From Nanoperiomorbus sp963544155 (GTDB lineage: Bacteria > Patescibacteriota > Saccharimonadia > Saccharimonadales > Saccharimonadaceae): a DNA stretch of 64,000 nt. The stretch covers positions 1-64,000 of the forward strand of contig CAUUDW010000004.1 in assembly GCA_963544155.1 (NCBI GenBank). The letters run 5' to 3'. The notes under the pieces are model-generated. The model was not told where the DNA came from. It ran no database searches and saw only the letters and a list, made by a program, of their open reading frames with translations. The translations under genes were made by a program, and so were the position numbers. Positions within the stretch are counted from its first letter, which is position 1. The number at the start of each line of letters is the position of its first letter. Shown piece by piece: positions 1 to 9,075 of this stretch.

Positions 1-56
1 CTGCTACAATACAGTCAGCGGAACTCGAAAGTCCAGAATGTAGTGAGTTAGTACAC
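1..56 (+). repeat. Duplicated promoter and leader, copy 1
   Basis: This stretch matches 46252-46306 almost base for base. It opens with an extended -10 (TGC TACAAT, 3-11). A small hairpin GGAACT-CGAA-AGTCC follows; the loop is CTGC in the other copy, so the stem is kept while the loop changes. A second short stem TGTA/TACA comes next. Both copies lie upstream of a gene that has its own -10 beside the ATG, so this may be a small RNA or an alternative 5' leader. Confidence 0.6.
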
Positions 57-83
57 CGAGCTCTGACAGCACCTCAATGATGG

Positions 84-89
84 TATAAT
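84..89 (+). promoter_or_regulatory. -10 box, leaderless start of DHH gene
   Basis: TATAAT preceded by TGG (extended -10) with 6 nt to the ATG at 96. Transcription would begin at or next to the start codon. Confidence 0.6.
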
Positions 90-95
90 AGCCCT

Positions 96-1238
96 ATGAT
101 TCTAACCGACCGGGTTCGTCAGCTGATTGAGCATGCAGAGTCAGTCGTGGTCTGTCAAGCTGAGAATCCTGACGGCGACTCGCTCGGCTCAGCCTTAGCC
201 CTGGAGGAGATTCTTGTCGAGCAGGGCAAGGCGGTAACCATGCATTGTCCTGTCCAGATACCGACTTACCTGCGCTACATTGAGGGCTGGAGTAGGGTGA
301 CTAATGACTTCCCGACCGGGGCAGATATCGCCATCATCGTTGACACTTCATCTAAGACGCTGATGGGCAAGACGATTGACAACCCGGCGGTGATGAACTT
401 CTTCGCCACTCACCCCGTCATTGTCCTTGACCACCATGTCGGCGTCGAGCCGGATCTGCCTTTCGAGGCAGAGTATATCTTTAGCGACCAGGCGGTTGCC
501 ACCGGTGAGCTAATCTACACCATCGCTAAAGAGGAAGGCTGGGCGATATCCCCGGTGGCTGCTACTGACCTTTTCATTTCCATCCAAGCTGACTCCCTGG
601 GACTATCCACCGAGTCAACTACCGCCGACAGTTTCGAGACTTGCGCCGACCTGGTCCGGCTTGGCGCCGGTCCGGCTAAGGTGGAAGAAGCCAGGCGGGA
701 GCTGATGAAGAAGTCGCCCCGTATCTTGAGCTATAAGGGTAAATTGATCGAACGTATCGACTATCTAAATGACGGTCGCACCGCCTTTATCCATATACCG
801 TTTGAAGAGATTCATGAGTACAGCAACGAATACAACCCGACCATGCTGGTGATTGACGAGATGCGTCAAGTGACCGGTGTCGATGTCGCCATCGGCATTA
901 AGACGTACCCTGACGACAAGCTGACCGGCAAGATCCGCTCCAACATCCCCGTGTCCAATCTACTGGCCAAGCGCTTCGGTGGCGATGGACATCCTTACGC
1001 TGCCGGCTTTCGTACTTACGCCAGTCTAGATGACTTCCTGCCGGACCTGACCGACCAGCTAGCTCAGGTCTACCGGGAGTACGACGCTGGGGCAGGTGAG
1101 GACGAAGCAAGCCGGAATGTCGATAATGCCTTAGCTAAGGCGGAGCAAGCAGCCGAGAAGGGAAGTCATGCCAGCCTTGATCAGGCGAAGCTGGGGAGCT
1201 TCCGAGTCAGACAAAGGAGTGATGATGCAGCTGTTTAA
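96..1238 (+). CDS. DHH/DHHA1 phosphoesterase (NrnA-like)
   Basis: 380 aa. The DHH family uses Mn ions to hydrolyse phosphodiesters or phosphomonoesters; NrnA-type members degrade nano-RNA and pAp in the cytoplasm. The N-terminal DHH domain has the PDGDS motif (residues 25-29) and the DHH triad (112-114). The C-terminal DHHA1 domain has GGDGHPYAAG (295-304). The basic C-terminal tail beyond DHHA1 carries no recognisable domain. The ATG at 96 lies 6 nt after a TATAAT, so the mRNA is probably leaderless. The 3' end overlaps cysS by 14 nt and supplies its ribosome binding site, which suggests one operon. Cyclic-di-AMP hydrolysis (GdpP/PDE type) is possible, but no sensor domains are present, so NrnA is preferred. 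Confidence 0.85.
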   Translation: MILTDRVRQLIEHAESVVVCQAENPDGDSLGSALALEEILVEQGKAVTMHCPVQIPTYLRYIEGWSRVTNDFPTGADIAIIVDTSSKTLMGKTIDNPAVMNFFATHPVIVLDHHVGVEPDLPFEAEYIFSDQAVATGELIYTIAKEEGWAISPVAATDLFISIQADSLGLSTESTTADSFETCADLVRLGAGPAKVEEARRELMKKSPRILSYKGKLIERIDYLNDGRTAFIHIPFEEIHEYSNEYNPTMLVIDEMRQVTGVDVAIGIKTYPDDKLTGKIRSNIPVSNLLAKRFGGDGHPYAAGFRTYASLDDFLPDLTDQLAQVYREYDAGAGEDEASRNVDNALAKAEQAAEKGSHASLDQAKLGSFRVRQRSDDAAV

Positions 1239-2634
1239 CACCAGAGGACATCAGCTCCGGCAGTTCAAACCGCTTCGTCCCGACTCCGTCCGGATGTACT
1301 CTTGCGGTCCGACAGTTTACAACCACGCTCATATCGGCAATCTAAGCTCGTACATTTATGCCGATATCTTGCGTCGGACGCTCAAACAGTGCTTCGGTAC
1401 CACCAAGCATGTGATGAATATCACCGACGTTGACGACAAGACCATCAGAGACTCACTGGCCAAATACCCCGACCGGCCGCCGAGGCAGGCACTTCAACGC
1501 TTGACCGGCCATTATCAGCAGATCTTTCTTGATGAGATGAGGGCGGTGGGCAACAACATCAACGATATCACCTTGGTCAAAGCCACCGACAGTATCGTCG
1601 AGATCCAACAGCTTATCCTGAAGCTGCTGGAACAGAGGGTAGCCTATGTCGCTAGTGACGGCATCTATTTCTCAGTCGATACATACGCCAAGAAGCGTCA
1701 GTATGGCCAGCTGTCTCATATTGACCTCCACAGCCACCATCAAGAGAGGATTATGAACGACGAATACGACAAGGATAACCCGAGCGATTTTGCTCTCTGG
1801 AAGAAGCAAAAGCCTGGTGAGCCGGCTTGGGATTTTACTCTGGCTGACGGTACTCACCTGGCAGGTCGTCCCGGCTGGCATATTGAATGCTCGGTCATGA
1901 GCAGTCACAATCTAGGGCAACCTTTCGATATCCACACCGGCGGGGTTGACCTCATCTTTCCGCACCACGAGAACGAGATTGCCCAGAGTACAGCCGGCGA
2001 TCAGCCCGAGCTCTATGCTAACTTCTTCGTCCATAACGAGCATTTATTGGTTGACGGTGCGAAAATGTCGAAATCAGCCCACAACTTCTTTACCTTGCCC
2101 GACCTGATTAGCAGAGGCTACAGCCCGCTTGATTTTCGGGTGCTGGTATTGCAATCACATTATCGTAGTGCCACTAACTTCAGCTGGCAGAGTCTGACCG
2201 CCGCTCGCAATCGACGCCATCACTGGCAAGAGGTCGCCGTCCTGCGCTGGCAGGTATCGGATAATCCCAGCCAAGAGCAGACCGAGCAAGTCCATCAGCT
2301 AGTTGAGCAGCTGGTCTCCGCCCTGGAGAACGACCTTGACACTCCCGGCGCTCTTCGATATCTCGACCAAGCATACAATCTATTTAGCCCAGATCAGACT
2401 GACCTAGCTGCCCTAGATCTGCTCATCGAAACCGGCGATCAGCTTCTCGGTATTAAAGTAGGGGAGACCACGCCCGACATCCCGCCCGAAGACTACGAGC
2501 TTATCGCTCAGCGTCAAAAAGCAAGGGAAGTGAAGGACTGGGCTAAGTCTGACCGGCTGCGAGACCGGCTGACTGATCGTCACATCACTATTAATGACGG
2601 CGTTACGCCTATTTGGAGTAGAAATAATGACTAA
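1225..2634 (+). CDS. cysS: Cysteinyl-tRNA synthetase
   Basis: 469 aa, normal length. Charges tRNA-Cys with cysteine. Class I signatures are present: HIGN (36-39), following the zinc-ligand Cys27 in CGPT, the second zinc region GWHIECS near residue 217, and KMSKS starting at residue 280. A C-terminal helical anticodon-binding region follows. Two ATGs occur (1222 and 1225); AAAGGAG at 1213-1219 is better spaced for 1225. It overlaps the DHH gene upstream and the small gene downstream by 8 nt, so the three are probably co-transcribed. Confidence 0.95.
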   Translation: MQLFNTRGHQLRQFKPLRPDSVRMYSCGPTVYNHAHIGNLSSYIYADILRRTLKQCFGTTKHVMNITDVDDKTIRDSLAKYPDRPPRQALQRLTGHYQQIFLDEMRAVGNNINDITLVKATDSIVEIQQLILKLLEQRVAYVASDGIYFSVDTYAKKRQYGQLSHIDLHSHHQERIMNDEYDKDNPSDFALWKKQKPGEPAWDFTLADGTHLAGRPGWHIECSVMSSHNLGQPFDIHTGGVDLIFPHHENEIAQSTAGDQPELYANFFVHNEHLLVDGAKMSKSAHNFFTLPDLISRGYSPLDFRVLVLQSHYRSATNFSWQSLTAARNRRHHWQEVAVLRWQVSDNPSQEQTEQVHQLVEQLVSALENDLDTPGALRYLDQAYNLFSPDQTDLAALDLLIETGDQLLGIKVGETTPDIPPEDYELIAQRQKAREVKDWAKSDRLRDRLTDRHITINDGVTPIWSRNND

Positions 2635-2965
2635 TCAAATCAGCACCATCACTAGCAACTTTGACCTGGCGGCCGACCGGCATTTCAGCGTGACTACCCG
2701 AATCGACTATTCGCCGGATATTAAAGTATACGAGCTGGTTCCCTCTACGCCGGGCGACAAATATGCCATGATCAAAGCCGACCATATCTATAACGACGCT
2801 GAGGCGATAAGGATAATCAGCGAGATATTTAGCGCCGAGGAAGTCAAGCTAATCCCGCCTAAGACCGGCGTGCAAAGTAAGGGCAGTGAGGGGACTCTGT
2901 CAGCCTTCTTCACCCAAGATGATACCGACCCGCACAACGTTTACATACTCGCTAAGTATCGCTAG
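2627..2965 (+). CDS. Conserved-looking small protein, unknown function
   Basis: 112 aa with no domain I recognise. The start at 2627 is chosen over an upstream ATG because GGAG (2615-2618) lies 8 nt before it and because it overlaps the cysS stop by 8 nt, the usual coupling here. The protein is soluble, mixed alpha/beta in character, with no signal peptide or membrane segment. Position suggests the third gene of the DHH-cysS operon. Confidence 0.7.
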   Translation: MTNQISTITSNFDLAADRHFSVTTRIDYSPDIKVYELVPSTPGDKYAMIKADHIYNDAEAIRIISEIFSAEEVKLIPPKTGVQSKGSEGTLSAFFTQDDTDPHNVYILAKYR

Positions 2966-2998
2966 GTTCTAAAATAGCCCCCGGCACTCCTCTTGTGT

Positions 2999-3004
2999 TA
3001 GACT
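2999..3004 (+). promoter_or_regulatory. -10 box of AI-2E transporter gene
   Basis: TGT-TAGACT with 6 nt to ATG 3011, the leaderless arrangement seen throughout the window. Confidence 0.45.
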
Positions 3005-3010
3005 GGTAGC

Positions 3011-4273
3011 ATGAAGCAATCACCTGATGTCGAGTTGACCATTAGTACTAAGACTTTTATTCGGTTCTGGCTGGTGATTCTAGGGTTCATTACGTTAGCT
3101 TTGGTTTGCTGGGCAGCTCGGATGCCTCTCGCCATGCTAGCCATTTCATTCTTCATGGCACTGGTGCTTAATCGCCCCGTCTCTTTCATCGCTCGTTACT
3201 TGCCGGGCAAGTCCCGCACCGTGGCCATCTTCATCGCTTACTTGATTATCGCCATCATGATCGGCGTCTTACTCCTTACCGTAGTGCCGATTTTTGCCCG
3301 TCAGCTGTCCTCGTTCCTCGCTAATCTACCCAGCATGGTCAATCACCTAAAGCAAGAGTCGAGCTGGCTCGGTAGTTTATTGGCTCATTATCATCTGACC
3401 GATCAGTTCAATCAATGGCTGGTTGATGCCGGGGCGCAGCTGAGGCACGCTACTAGCAACATGGGGACAGCCTTCTTTGATGCTCTATCCAATATCTTCG
3501 TTGTCTTAGGTAATACCTGTCTGGTACTCTTCGCCACTTTTTTCATGCTGGTCGAAGGGCCGAACTGGGAAGAGAAGTTCTGGCGCCTAGCTTATACTAA
3601 TCCAACCCGTCGTCGACGCCACCGCCAGATGGCTCGCAAGATGTACGATGTCATCAGTGGCTACATGGTTGGGCAGGCAACAGTCGGGGTGATCAGTGGT
3701 ACTTTTACCGCCGTAGTAGTCGGTATCTTAGCTACAGTCTTTCGTTTTGATATCAGCCTGGTCTGGCCGGCTTGGATCACCATCTTTATGATGATCTTCG
3801 TGCCGATGTTTGGCACCGTCATCGGCGGCACGATTGTTACCCTGATTTTACTGGTGTATTCTCCGCCGGCTGCTATTATCTACGCCATCGTCTTCACCAT
3901 TGAGCAGCAGATCGAGAATAATTTCGTCCAGCCCCGGATCCAGTCCAGACACATGGAAACCTCCGCTCTGATCATCCTAGTCTCCATGACTCTGGGCATG
4001 CAAGCCGGTGGGCTGCTCGGGGCGATGATCGCTATCCCGCTGTCCGGCTGTGTCGTTATCTTGATGCGTGATTTCCTGCAGTCACATGGGCGAGGTGAGA
4101 TAAGCCAAGATGGCTCCGGTGAGCCACACCTTGCCGGTGTATCGAGTGCGCCGGTCATCTTCGTGCCGGCTGATCGCCAGTACATCGGACCGGAGCTGGA
4201 CATCATTCCGCCCCTAAGCAACGACCGTGGTCAGAGACGTCGTCGTCGACCAAATGGTCGTTCTAAGCACTAG
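3011..4273 (+). CDS. AI-2E family transporter (TerC/YdiK/PerM type)
   Basis: 420 aa polytopic membrane protein. Hydrophobic segments near residues 15-60 and 70-95, a large soluble loop, then about five further helices from residue 155 to 355 match the AI-2E/PerM family (PF01594). Substrates in this family vary (autoinducer, Na+/H+ exchange), so none is assigned. The C-terminal 65 residues are cytoplasmic and end in an Arg-rich stretch (RGQRRRRRPNGRSKH). The 3' end overlaps the convergent tgt gene by 11 nt. Confidence 0.85.
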   Translation: MKQSPDVELTISTKTFIRFWLVILGFITLALVCWAARMPLAMLAISFFMALVLNRPVSFIARYLPGKSRTVAIFIAYLIIAIMIGVLLLTVVPIFARQLSSFLANLPSMVNHLKQESSWLGSLLAHYHLTDQFNQWLVDAGAQLRHATSNMGTAFFDALSNIFVVLGNTCLVLFATFFMLVEGPNWEEKFWRLAYTNPTRRRRHRQMARKMYDVISGYMVGQATVGVISGTFTAVVVGILATVFRFDISLVWPAWITIFMMIFVPMFGTVIGGTIVTLILLVYSPPAAIIYAIVFTIEQQIENNFVQPRIQSRHMETSALIILVSMTLGMQAGGLLGAMIAIPLSGCVVILMRDFLQSHGRGEISQDGSGEPHLAGVSSAPVIFVPADRQYIGPELDIIPPLSNDRGQRRRRRPNGRSKH

Positions 4274-5507
4274 CCCGGTAGTAGCGACGACAAAAGTCAT
4301 CACGAAATTGCCGGTAGCTACCATCCATGATAGCCTGGCGTATCTGCTCACACAGCCAGATAATAAAGCGAGTATTGTGTGCCGTCAGCAGATTAAACGC
4401 CCTAGCTCGCTTAGTCGGCTCGGCTGATTTGAGCAGAGATCGTAGCTCAGCCCTAGTATGACCGGCTCGGCAGGTCGGGCAGTCGCAACCCGGGGCTAGT
4501 ACCCGTGTGTCATCCCGATACATCGATCGCTTGATATTATAATTACCATCTAGAGTATAGATTCTCCCGTGACGGGCCTCCCGAGTCGGGGCTACGCAGT
4601 CAAAAGTATCCACCCCGGCTTCTACGCCGACGAAGATATCGTCAGGGTGACTTAGCCCCAGCAAATGGCGGGGCTTGTCGGCGGGTAAGATTTCATTCAT
4701 CGCCTCTAAAATCTCGCTCAGGTTCGCTTTGTCTAGTGCGCCACCCAGCCCGAAGCCGTCGAAATAGTGACCGTCGATATTCATCCTTGAGATATCTCGA
4801 GCAGCCCGACGCCTCAAGTCTAGAAAATAACTACCCTGAAGTACTCCATAGAGAGCCTGGCAAGGACGATCCGAACGCAGAGCCGTCTGCCTGATATGCT
4901 CAGCTAGCCCACGCTCTGCCCAGCGCCTAGTCCGCTCCAGTGAACGGACATTATACTCGTAAGTATCATTAATATTAGTCAGCTCATCAAAAGACATCAT
5001 CACATCTGCTCCGATCTTGTGCTGAGTAGCGATCGATATCTCTGGGGTAAACTTGATGATTCGACTACTGAATGGATCACGAAACTCCACCCCCTCTTCA
5101 TCGACCAGCGCCAAACGCTCGTCCGGCTCACGTAGCTCGCCTTGGTCAGCTTTGTCACCCGCCATAGAAATCACCTTACCTAGACCCGACCCCAGTGACA
5201 TCACCTGAAAGCCGCCCGAGTCAGTGAAGGTTGGACCCTGCCAACCCGACCACCGAGCCAATCCACCGCTAGCCGATATGATAGTTGCTCGACGATACAG
5301 ATGGTAGCCATTGCTCAGCATGACCTGTGCCCCGACTGCCCGCATGTCTGACGGCGGCAAGAACCGCACCGAGCCCATCGTCCCGACTAAGTTAAAGTTC
5401 GGCGTCTTGATATCGCCATGTGGTGTGCGAATGACGCCGGCTCGCATCAACGGATAGCCGGCATCACCCTGGGACACTATCCGGAAGCCAAAGCTTGACT
5501 GATCCAC
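4263..5507 (-). CDS. tgt: tRNA-guanine transglycosylase
   Basis: 414 aa. Exchanges guanine 34 for a queuosine precursor in GUN-anticodon tRNAs. Visible motifs: HGDIKTPNF near the start, the substrate-pocket TDSGGFQ (Asp at about residue 96), the catalytic Asp region DTFDCVAPTR, and the zinc site CDCPTC followed by a His in the C-terminal part. I chose GTG at 5507 rather than a longer frame to 5591: TATAAT at 5515-5520 (minus strand) lies 7 nt upstream, and family homology begins just after it at FGFRIV. Divergent from the DUF262 gene with an 84-nt shared promoter region. Confidence 0.93.
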   Translation of the reverse strand: MDQSSFGFRIVSQGDAGYPLMRAGVIRTPHGDIKTPNFNLVGTMGSVRFLPPSDMRAVGAQVMLSNGYHLYRRATIISASGGLARWSGWQGPTFTDSGGFQVMSLGSGLGKVISMAGDKADQGELREPDERLALVDEEGVEFRDPFSSRIIKFTPEISIATQHKIGADVMMSFDELTNINDTYEYNVRSLERTRRWAERGLAEHIRQTALRSDRPCQALYGVLQGSYFLDLRRRAARDISRMNIDGHYFDGFGLGGALDKANLSEILEAMNEILPADKPRHLLGLSHPDDIFVGVEAGVDTFDCVAPTREARHGRIYTLDGNYNIKRSMYRDDTRVLAPGCDCPTCRAGHTRAELRSLLKSAEPTKRARAFNLLTAHNTRFIIWLCEQIRQAIMDGSYRQFRDDFCRRYYRASA

Positions 5508-5514
5508 ACTAGAT

Positions 5515-5520
5515 ATTATA
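5515..5520 (-). promoter_or_regulatory. -10 box of tgt
   Basis: Reading on the minus strand, TGA-TATAAT with 7 nt to GTG 5507. An extended -10 and leaderless start; it decides the tgt start codon. Confidence 0.55.
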
Positions 5521-5579
5521 TCAGCACTATAGGCAATAATACTCAAATACGACGCACCGGAGGACACTAATGAAAGTAG

Positions 5580-5585
5580 TATAAT
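5580..5585 (+). promoter_or_regulatory. -10 box of the DUF262 gene
   Basis: TATAAT with 6 nt (taacat) to ATG 5592; divergent from the tgt promoter 60 nt away. Confidence 0.6.
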
Positions 5586-5591
5586 TAACAT

Positions 5592-7697
5592 ATGAAAGCA
5601 CTGCAGACTAATATTAAGCTGTTCTTATACACGCCAAATAAATTCTTTGAGATACCCAATTTCCAACGCCCTTATTCTTGGACGATCGATAACGTCCAAA
5701 TGTTTTTAGACGACCTTGAAGAGGTGAGGCGTGGGGACAAAAAGCACTATTTTGGCAGTATCGTATATATAAACGATGGCGACCGAAGCATTATTATTGA
5801 CGGTCAGCAGCGTGCGACGACAGTTTTGCTGATGATTACTGCGATTTACCATTTAGCGTTAGAGTCACCCGAAAAGCTTAAGCTGGTAGCCGAGCAAATC
5901 AAGGACGAATATCTATATAACAGATATGCTAAACAATACGGCTCTGAGGAAAACCGTATCAAACTTCGGGCGGTGACTACTGACAATAAAATATTTGAGA
6001 AAATATTTAAGCAAACAGAGCTGACAGAATACGAAAAGAAAAGTAATTTGTATAAATCCTATCTTCAATTCTACGACTACTTTAGAAATCGTGATTGTTT
6101 AGAACAATATATTGATACACTTGGTGACTTCGAGATCGTCACAATTATTCTAGATAAAGATGATGATAATCCGCAAAAAGTCTTCGAGAGTATCAATTCG
6201 ACCGGCAAACCATTGACGGATGGCGATAAAATCCGAAACTTCTCGTTAATGTTGCGCACCTCCGAAAAGCAAGATTATGTTTTGACTAACTATTGGCAAT
6301 ATATTGAAACGCACCTAACCGACCCGCAACGTGATGATATCACCGACTTCTTCCGTGTCTATTTGATCGCCAAGAACCAATCGGTCGTGAATACCGACAG
6401 AGTATATCCGGAGTTCAAAAGAGTGTTCGCCGGAAGTATTTCCGATGACCAGTCATATGAATCACTTGACGAATTTTACGGCGAGATTTTGAGAGTGCTA
6501 AAATACTACCGCTTTTTAAAATTTGGCATAGATGAAAATGATGAATTTACCAAGTTAAGTTCAGTAGCGTTCATTATGCGCTATCTGAGAATTGAAGTGT
6601 TCTTCCCATATGCCGTATCAGTCATGAAATATTGGCAAGATGGACATTTGTCTGATGATGAAATTGCCGAGGTGTTTAATGTGCTACGCATCTACTTTTC
6701 ACGACGTGCCGTCGTTAACCTATCGACGACAAGCTTAGACAGCTATTTTGCCGGATTACACAGAAGTGTATTATCAATTGCCGAGCAGGATAATGCTGCA
6801 TATCTTGAAGTGCTGAAATACACCATACTTTCGAAAAATGGGCGGGTTCGATTACCCCGGAATAATGAGATAGAGATGGCGATAAAGGCAAACTTCACCT
6901 ACAATCAGCGTTCTTCTAATGTCATGTATCTGTTGACTGCAGTTGACGATGAGTCTAAAGACGTTTCGTTGCTAAGACAGATTTGCGACAAAGAGCTACA
7001 TTTAACAATTGAGCACATCATGCCACAGACCATGACCAAGGCTTGGCGGAATGAGCTCGGCGAACGTGCCGATGAGATTCATAACGTCTATTTGCACGGA
7101 CTAGCGAATTTAACGCTAACCGGTTATAACTCCGAATACTCAAATAAGAGCTTCCGGGAAAAATGTAATATGCCGAATGGTTTCGCCGATAGCCCACTTA
7201 AGATCAATAAGACTGTTGCCAAATATAGCACCTGGAATGAGACGACTATGCTGGAGCGTCAGCAGTGGTGGATTGATAAAATAATTAGCATTTGGCCGTT
7301 ACCGGCAAGTACGTTTGAACCACCGGTACTCAACACAAAAGTTAATATCTTCGACGATATTGATTTTACGGGCACGGTGGTAAAAATGCTCTATATCAGT
7401 GATGATTCGTATCCGATAACGAGCTGGGTGCAAGCTCTCGGCGTATACTGCGAGCATTTGTATGATAGAAACTCAGATTTTGTTGATCGAGTTATGAACA
7501 ATGAAAAGACAAGGAATTGGATTAGCAATGGCCCCGATAGATTCTCTGCCTCCGTAAAGATTCACGACACAGGGCTCGTGGTTGACGTGGCAACGAAGAC
7601 GAAGCAGAAAATACGACTCATGCGCGAACTGGCAGAAATGTTTAATGTCGATAAAAGCTCCGTTAGTGTCGAGCTGGCAAAGCCAATTGGGGAATAG
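5592..7697 (+). CDS. DUF262/DUF1524 protein (GmrSD-like)
   Basis: 701 aa. The N-terminal DUF262 domain (ParB/sulfiredoxin-like fold) is marked by IPNFQRPYSW (21-30) and DGQQR (70-74). A C-terminal DUF1524 domain holds the HNH-type signature LTIEHIMPQT at about residue 475. This architecture is known from GmrSD-type modification-dependent endonucleases and other phage-defence proteins such as BrxU and SspE. The target modification cannot be read from sequence. Base composition is more AT-rich and codon choice differs from flanking housekeeping genes, suggesting transfer. It stands alone without a methylase. Confidence 0.85.
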   Translation: MKALQTNIKLFLYTPNKFFEIPNFQRPYSWTIDNVQMFLDDLEEVRRGDKKHYFGSIVYINDGDRSIIIDGQQRATTVLLMITAIYHLALESPEKLKLVAEQIKDEYLYNRYAKQYGSEENRIKLRAVTTDNKIFEKIFKQTELTEYEKKSNLYKSYLQFYDYFRNRDCLEQYIDTLGDFEIVTIILDKDDDNPQKVFESINSTGKPLTDGDKIRNFSLMLRTSEKQDYVLTNYWQYIETHLTDPQRDDITDFFRVYLIAKNQSVVNTDRVYPEFKRVFAGSISDDQSYESLDEFYGEILRVLKYYRFLKFGIDENDEFTKLSSVAFIMRYLRIEVFFPYAVSVMKYWQDGHLSDDEIAEVFNVLRIYFSRRAVVNLSTTSLDSYFAGLHRSVLSIAEQDNAAYLEVLKYTILSKNGRVRLPRNNEIEMAIKANFTYNQRSSNVMYLLTAVDDESKDVSLLRQICDKELHLTIEHIMPQTMTKAWRNELGERADEIHNVYLHGLANLTLTGYNSEYSNKSFREKCNMPNGFADSPLKINKTVAKYSTWNETTMLERQQWWIDKIISIWPLPASTFEPPVLNTKVNIFDDIDFTGTVVKMLYISDDSYPITSWVQALGVYCEHLYDRNSDFVDRVMNNEKTRNWISNGPDRFSASVKIHDTGLVVDVATKTKQKIRLMRELAEMFNVDKSSVSVELAKPIGE

Positions 7698-7768
7698 GTA
7701 TAAGTTTTCGACCAGCTTTGATCCGACTTGTCAATGGATAACCCTTAAACCATTTTCCGAGGCTATGG

Positions 7769-7774
7769 TAGAAT
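7769..7774 (+). promoter_or_regulatory. -10 box of ackA
   Basis: TGG-TAGAAT, 8 nt before ATG 7783; the mRNA would be leaderless. Confidence 0.5.
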
Positions 7775-7782
7775 ATGGACAT

Positions 7783-9054
7783 ATGGAAAGTAGTATTCTC
7801 GTCATCAATAGCGGCAGTTCTTCGCTCAAGTTCTCGCTGCTGGACACCGCCACCCATCAAGTCATCGCCAAGGGCATCGCCGAGGAGCTGAAGACGCCCC
7901 GAGCCAACTTCACCATCAAGGCTAATGACGCCAAGGAGACGGACAAGCTGGACGACCCGTCTTTCGAGGGAGCGATGCAGCGCCTATTTGACGAGCTGGA
8001 AGAGCGAGGGCTCAAGCGTACCGTCATGGCGGTGGGGCACAGGGTGGTAAACGGCATCGATAAGTTCACCCATCCGGTCCGCCTGACCGACAAGATAGTC
8101 GACGAGATTGAGGCGCTGAAGCCCTACGCCCCCTTGCACAACCCGCCGGCCGCCGCTGCTATGCGAGCCGCCATGAAGGTTATGCCCGAGTTGCCCCAGG
8201 TAGCCGTCTTTGACACTGCCTTCCACAGTACTATGCCCGAGTATGCTTTCCGCTACGCCGTGCCTGATGACTGGTACCAAGACTACGGTGTCCGACGCTA
8301 CGGCTTTCACGGCACCAGCTACAAGTACGTCAGCAATCGAGCCGCCCAACTCCTCAATATACCGATAGAAGACAGCGCTTTCGTCATTGCCCATATCGGC
8401 AGCGGTGCCTCGCTGGCGGCGGTACTCAATGGTCAATCAGTCGATACCACCATGGGTTTCACTCCGCTGGACGGCATCGTCATGTGCACCAGAGCCGGCT
8501 CAGTTGACCCGGCCATTATTCCTTACATGATGGATCGACTGGGCGAGAGCGCCGAGGAGATAGTCGACGATCTGAACCACCGTTCGGGGCTGCTTGGCAT
8601 GTCAGGCTTTAGCAGTGACCAGCGAGAAGTATCGGCCGCCGCTACTAAAGGCGACGAGAAGTCAGCCATCGCCATGGAGACACTGGCCTATAGTATAGCT
8701 AAGAATATTGCCGCTATGATGGTGGCGCTACCTAGAGTAGATGCCCTCATCTTCACCGCCGGTGCCGGCGAGAATGCCTCGGGGCTACGAGCGGGGATCG
8801 TCGAGCACCTCAAGGTGTTTAACTATCAGATAGATAAAGATCAGAACAAGCGAATTCGTGGACGCAACGGACTGGATGGGGTGATATCGGAGAAAGATAC
8901 ACCGGTGATCATGGCTATCCGCACTAACGAAGAGCTGGTCATCGCCGAAGAAACCGAGGCAGTAGTCAGCGGTAAGAAAGCAGCGGCCAAAGGCAAAGGT
9001 GCAAAGGCAGCCAAGCGACCACGTTTCACTCCCCGCAATTGGAACGATGAGTAG
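7783..9054 (+). CDS. ackA: Acetate kinase with basic C-terminal tail
   Basis: 423 aa. Interconverts acetyl phosphate + ADP and acetate + ATP. Visible: the phosphate-binding VINSGSSSLKFSL at the N-terminus, VGHRVVNG, the FDTAFH substrate motif, RRYGFHGTSYKYV, and the adenosine motif TAGAGENA. The start at 7783 is set by family homology (ESSILVINSG) and the nearby TAGAAT. After the normal end, about 30 extra residues rich in Lys/Ala (GKKAAAKGKGAKAAKRPR) follow, unusual for AckA and resembling histone-like tails. A strong terminator follows. No pta gene is in the window. Confidence 0.93.
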   Translation: MESSILVINSGSSSLKFSLLDTATHQVIAKGIAEELKTPRANFTIKANDAKETDKLDDPSFEGAMQRLFDELEERGLKRTVMAVGHRVVNGIDKFTHPVRLTDKIVDEIEALKPYAPLHNPPAAAAMRAAMKVMPELPQVAVFDTAFHSTMPEYAFRYAVPDDWYQDYGVRRYGFHGTSYKYVSNRAAQLLNIPIEDSAFVIAHIGSGASLAAVLNGQSVDTTMGFTPLDGIVMCTRAGSVDPAIIPYMMDRLGESAEEIVDDLNHRSGLLGMSGFSSDQREVSAAATKGDEKSAIAMETLAYSIAKNIAAMMVALPRVDALIFTAGAGENASGLRAGIVEHLKVFNYQIDKDQNKRIRGRNGLDGVISEKDTPVIMAIRTNEELVIAEETEAVVSGKKAAAKGKGAKAAKRPRFTPRNWNDE

Positions 9055-9075
9055 GCATATCAGGACTAACAAAAA

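Noticed and set aside
1..56. T-box riboswitch
   Set aside because: The AGAATG piece is tempting, but the T-box bulge sequence GGTGG and the antiterminator are missing, and the downstream genes are not synthetases (cysS is second in the operon).
898..1110. Minus-strand frame inside the DHH gene, and many like it
   Set aside because: Shadow frames opposite well-supported genes, without ribosome binding sites or family features.
4227..4427. Plus-strand frame across the AI-2E/tgt junction
   Set aside because: Lies antisense to the tgt 3' end with no supporting signals.
7984..8436. 150-codon minus-strand frame inside ackA
   Set aside because: Entirely within conserved ackA; an antisense shadow of the codon pattern.
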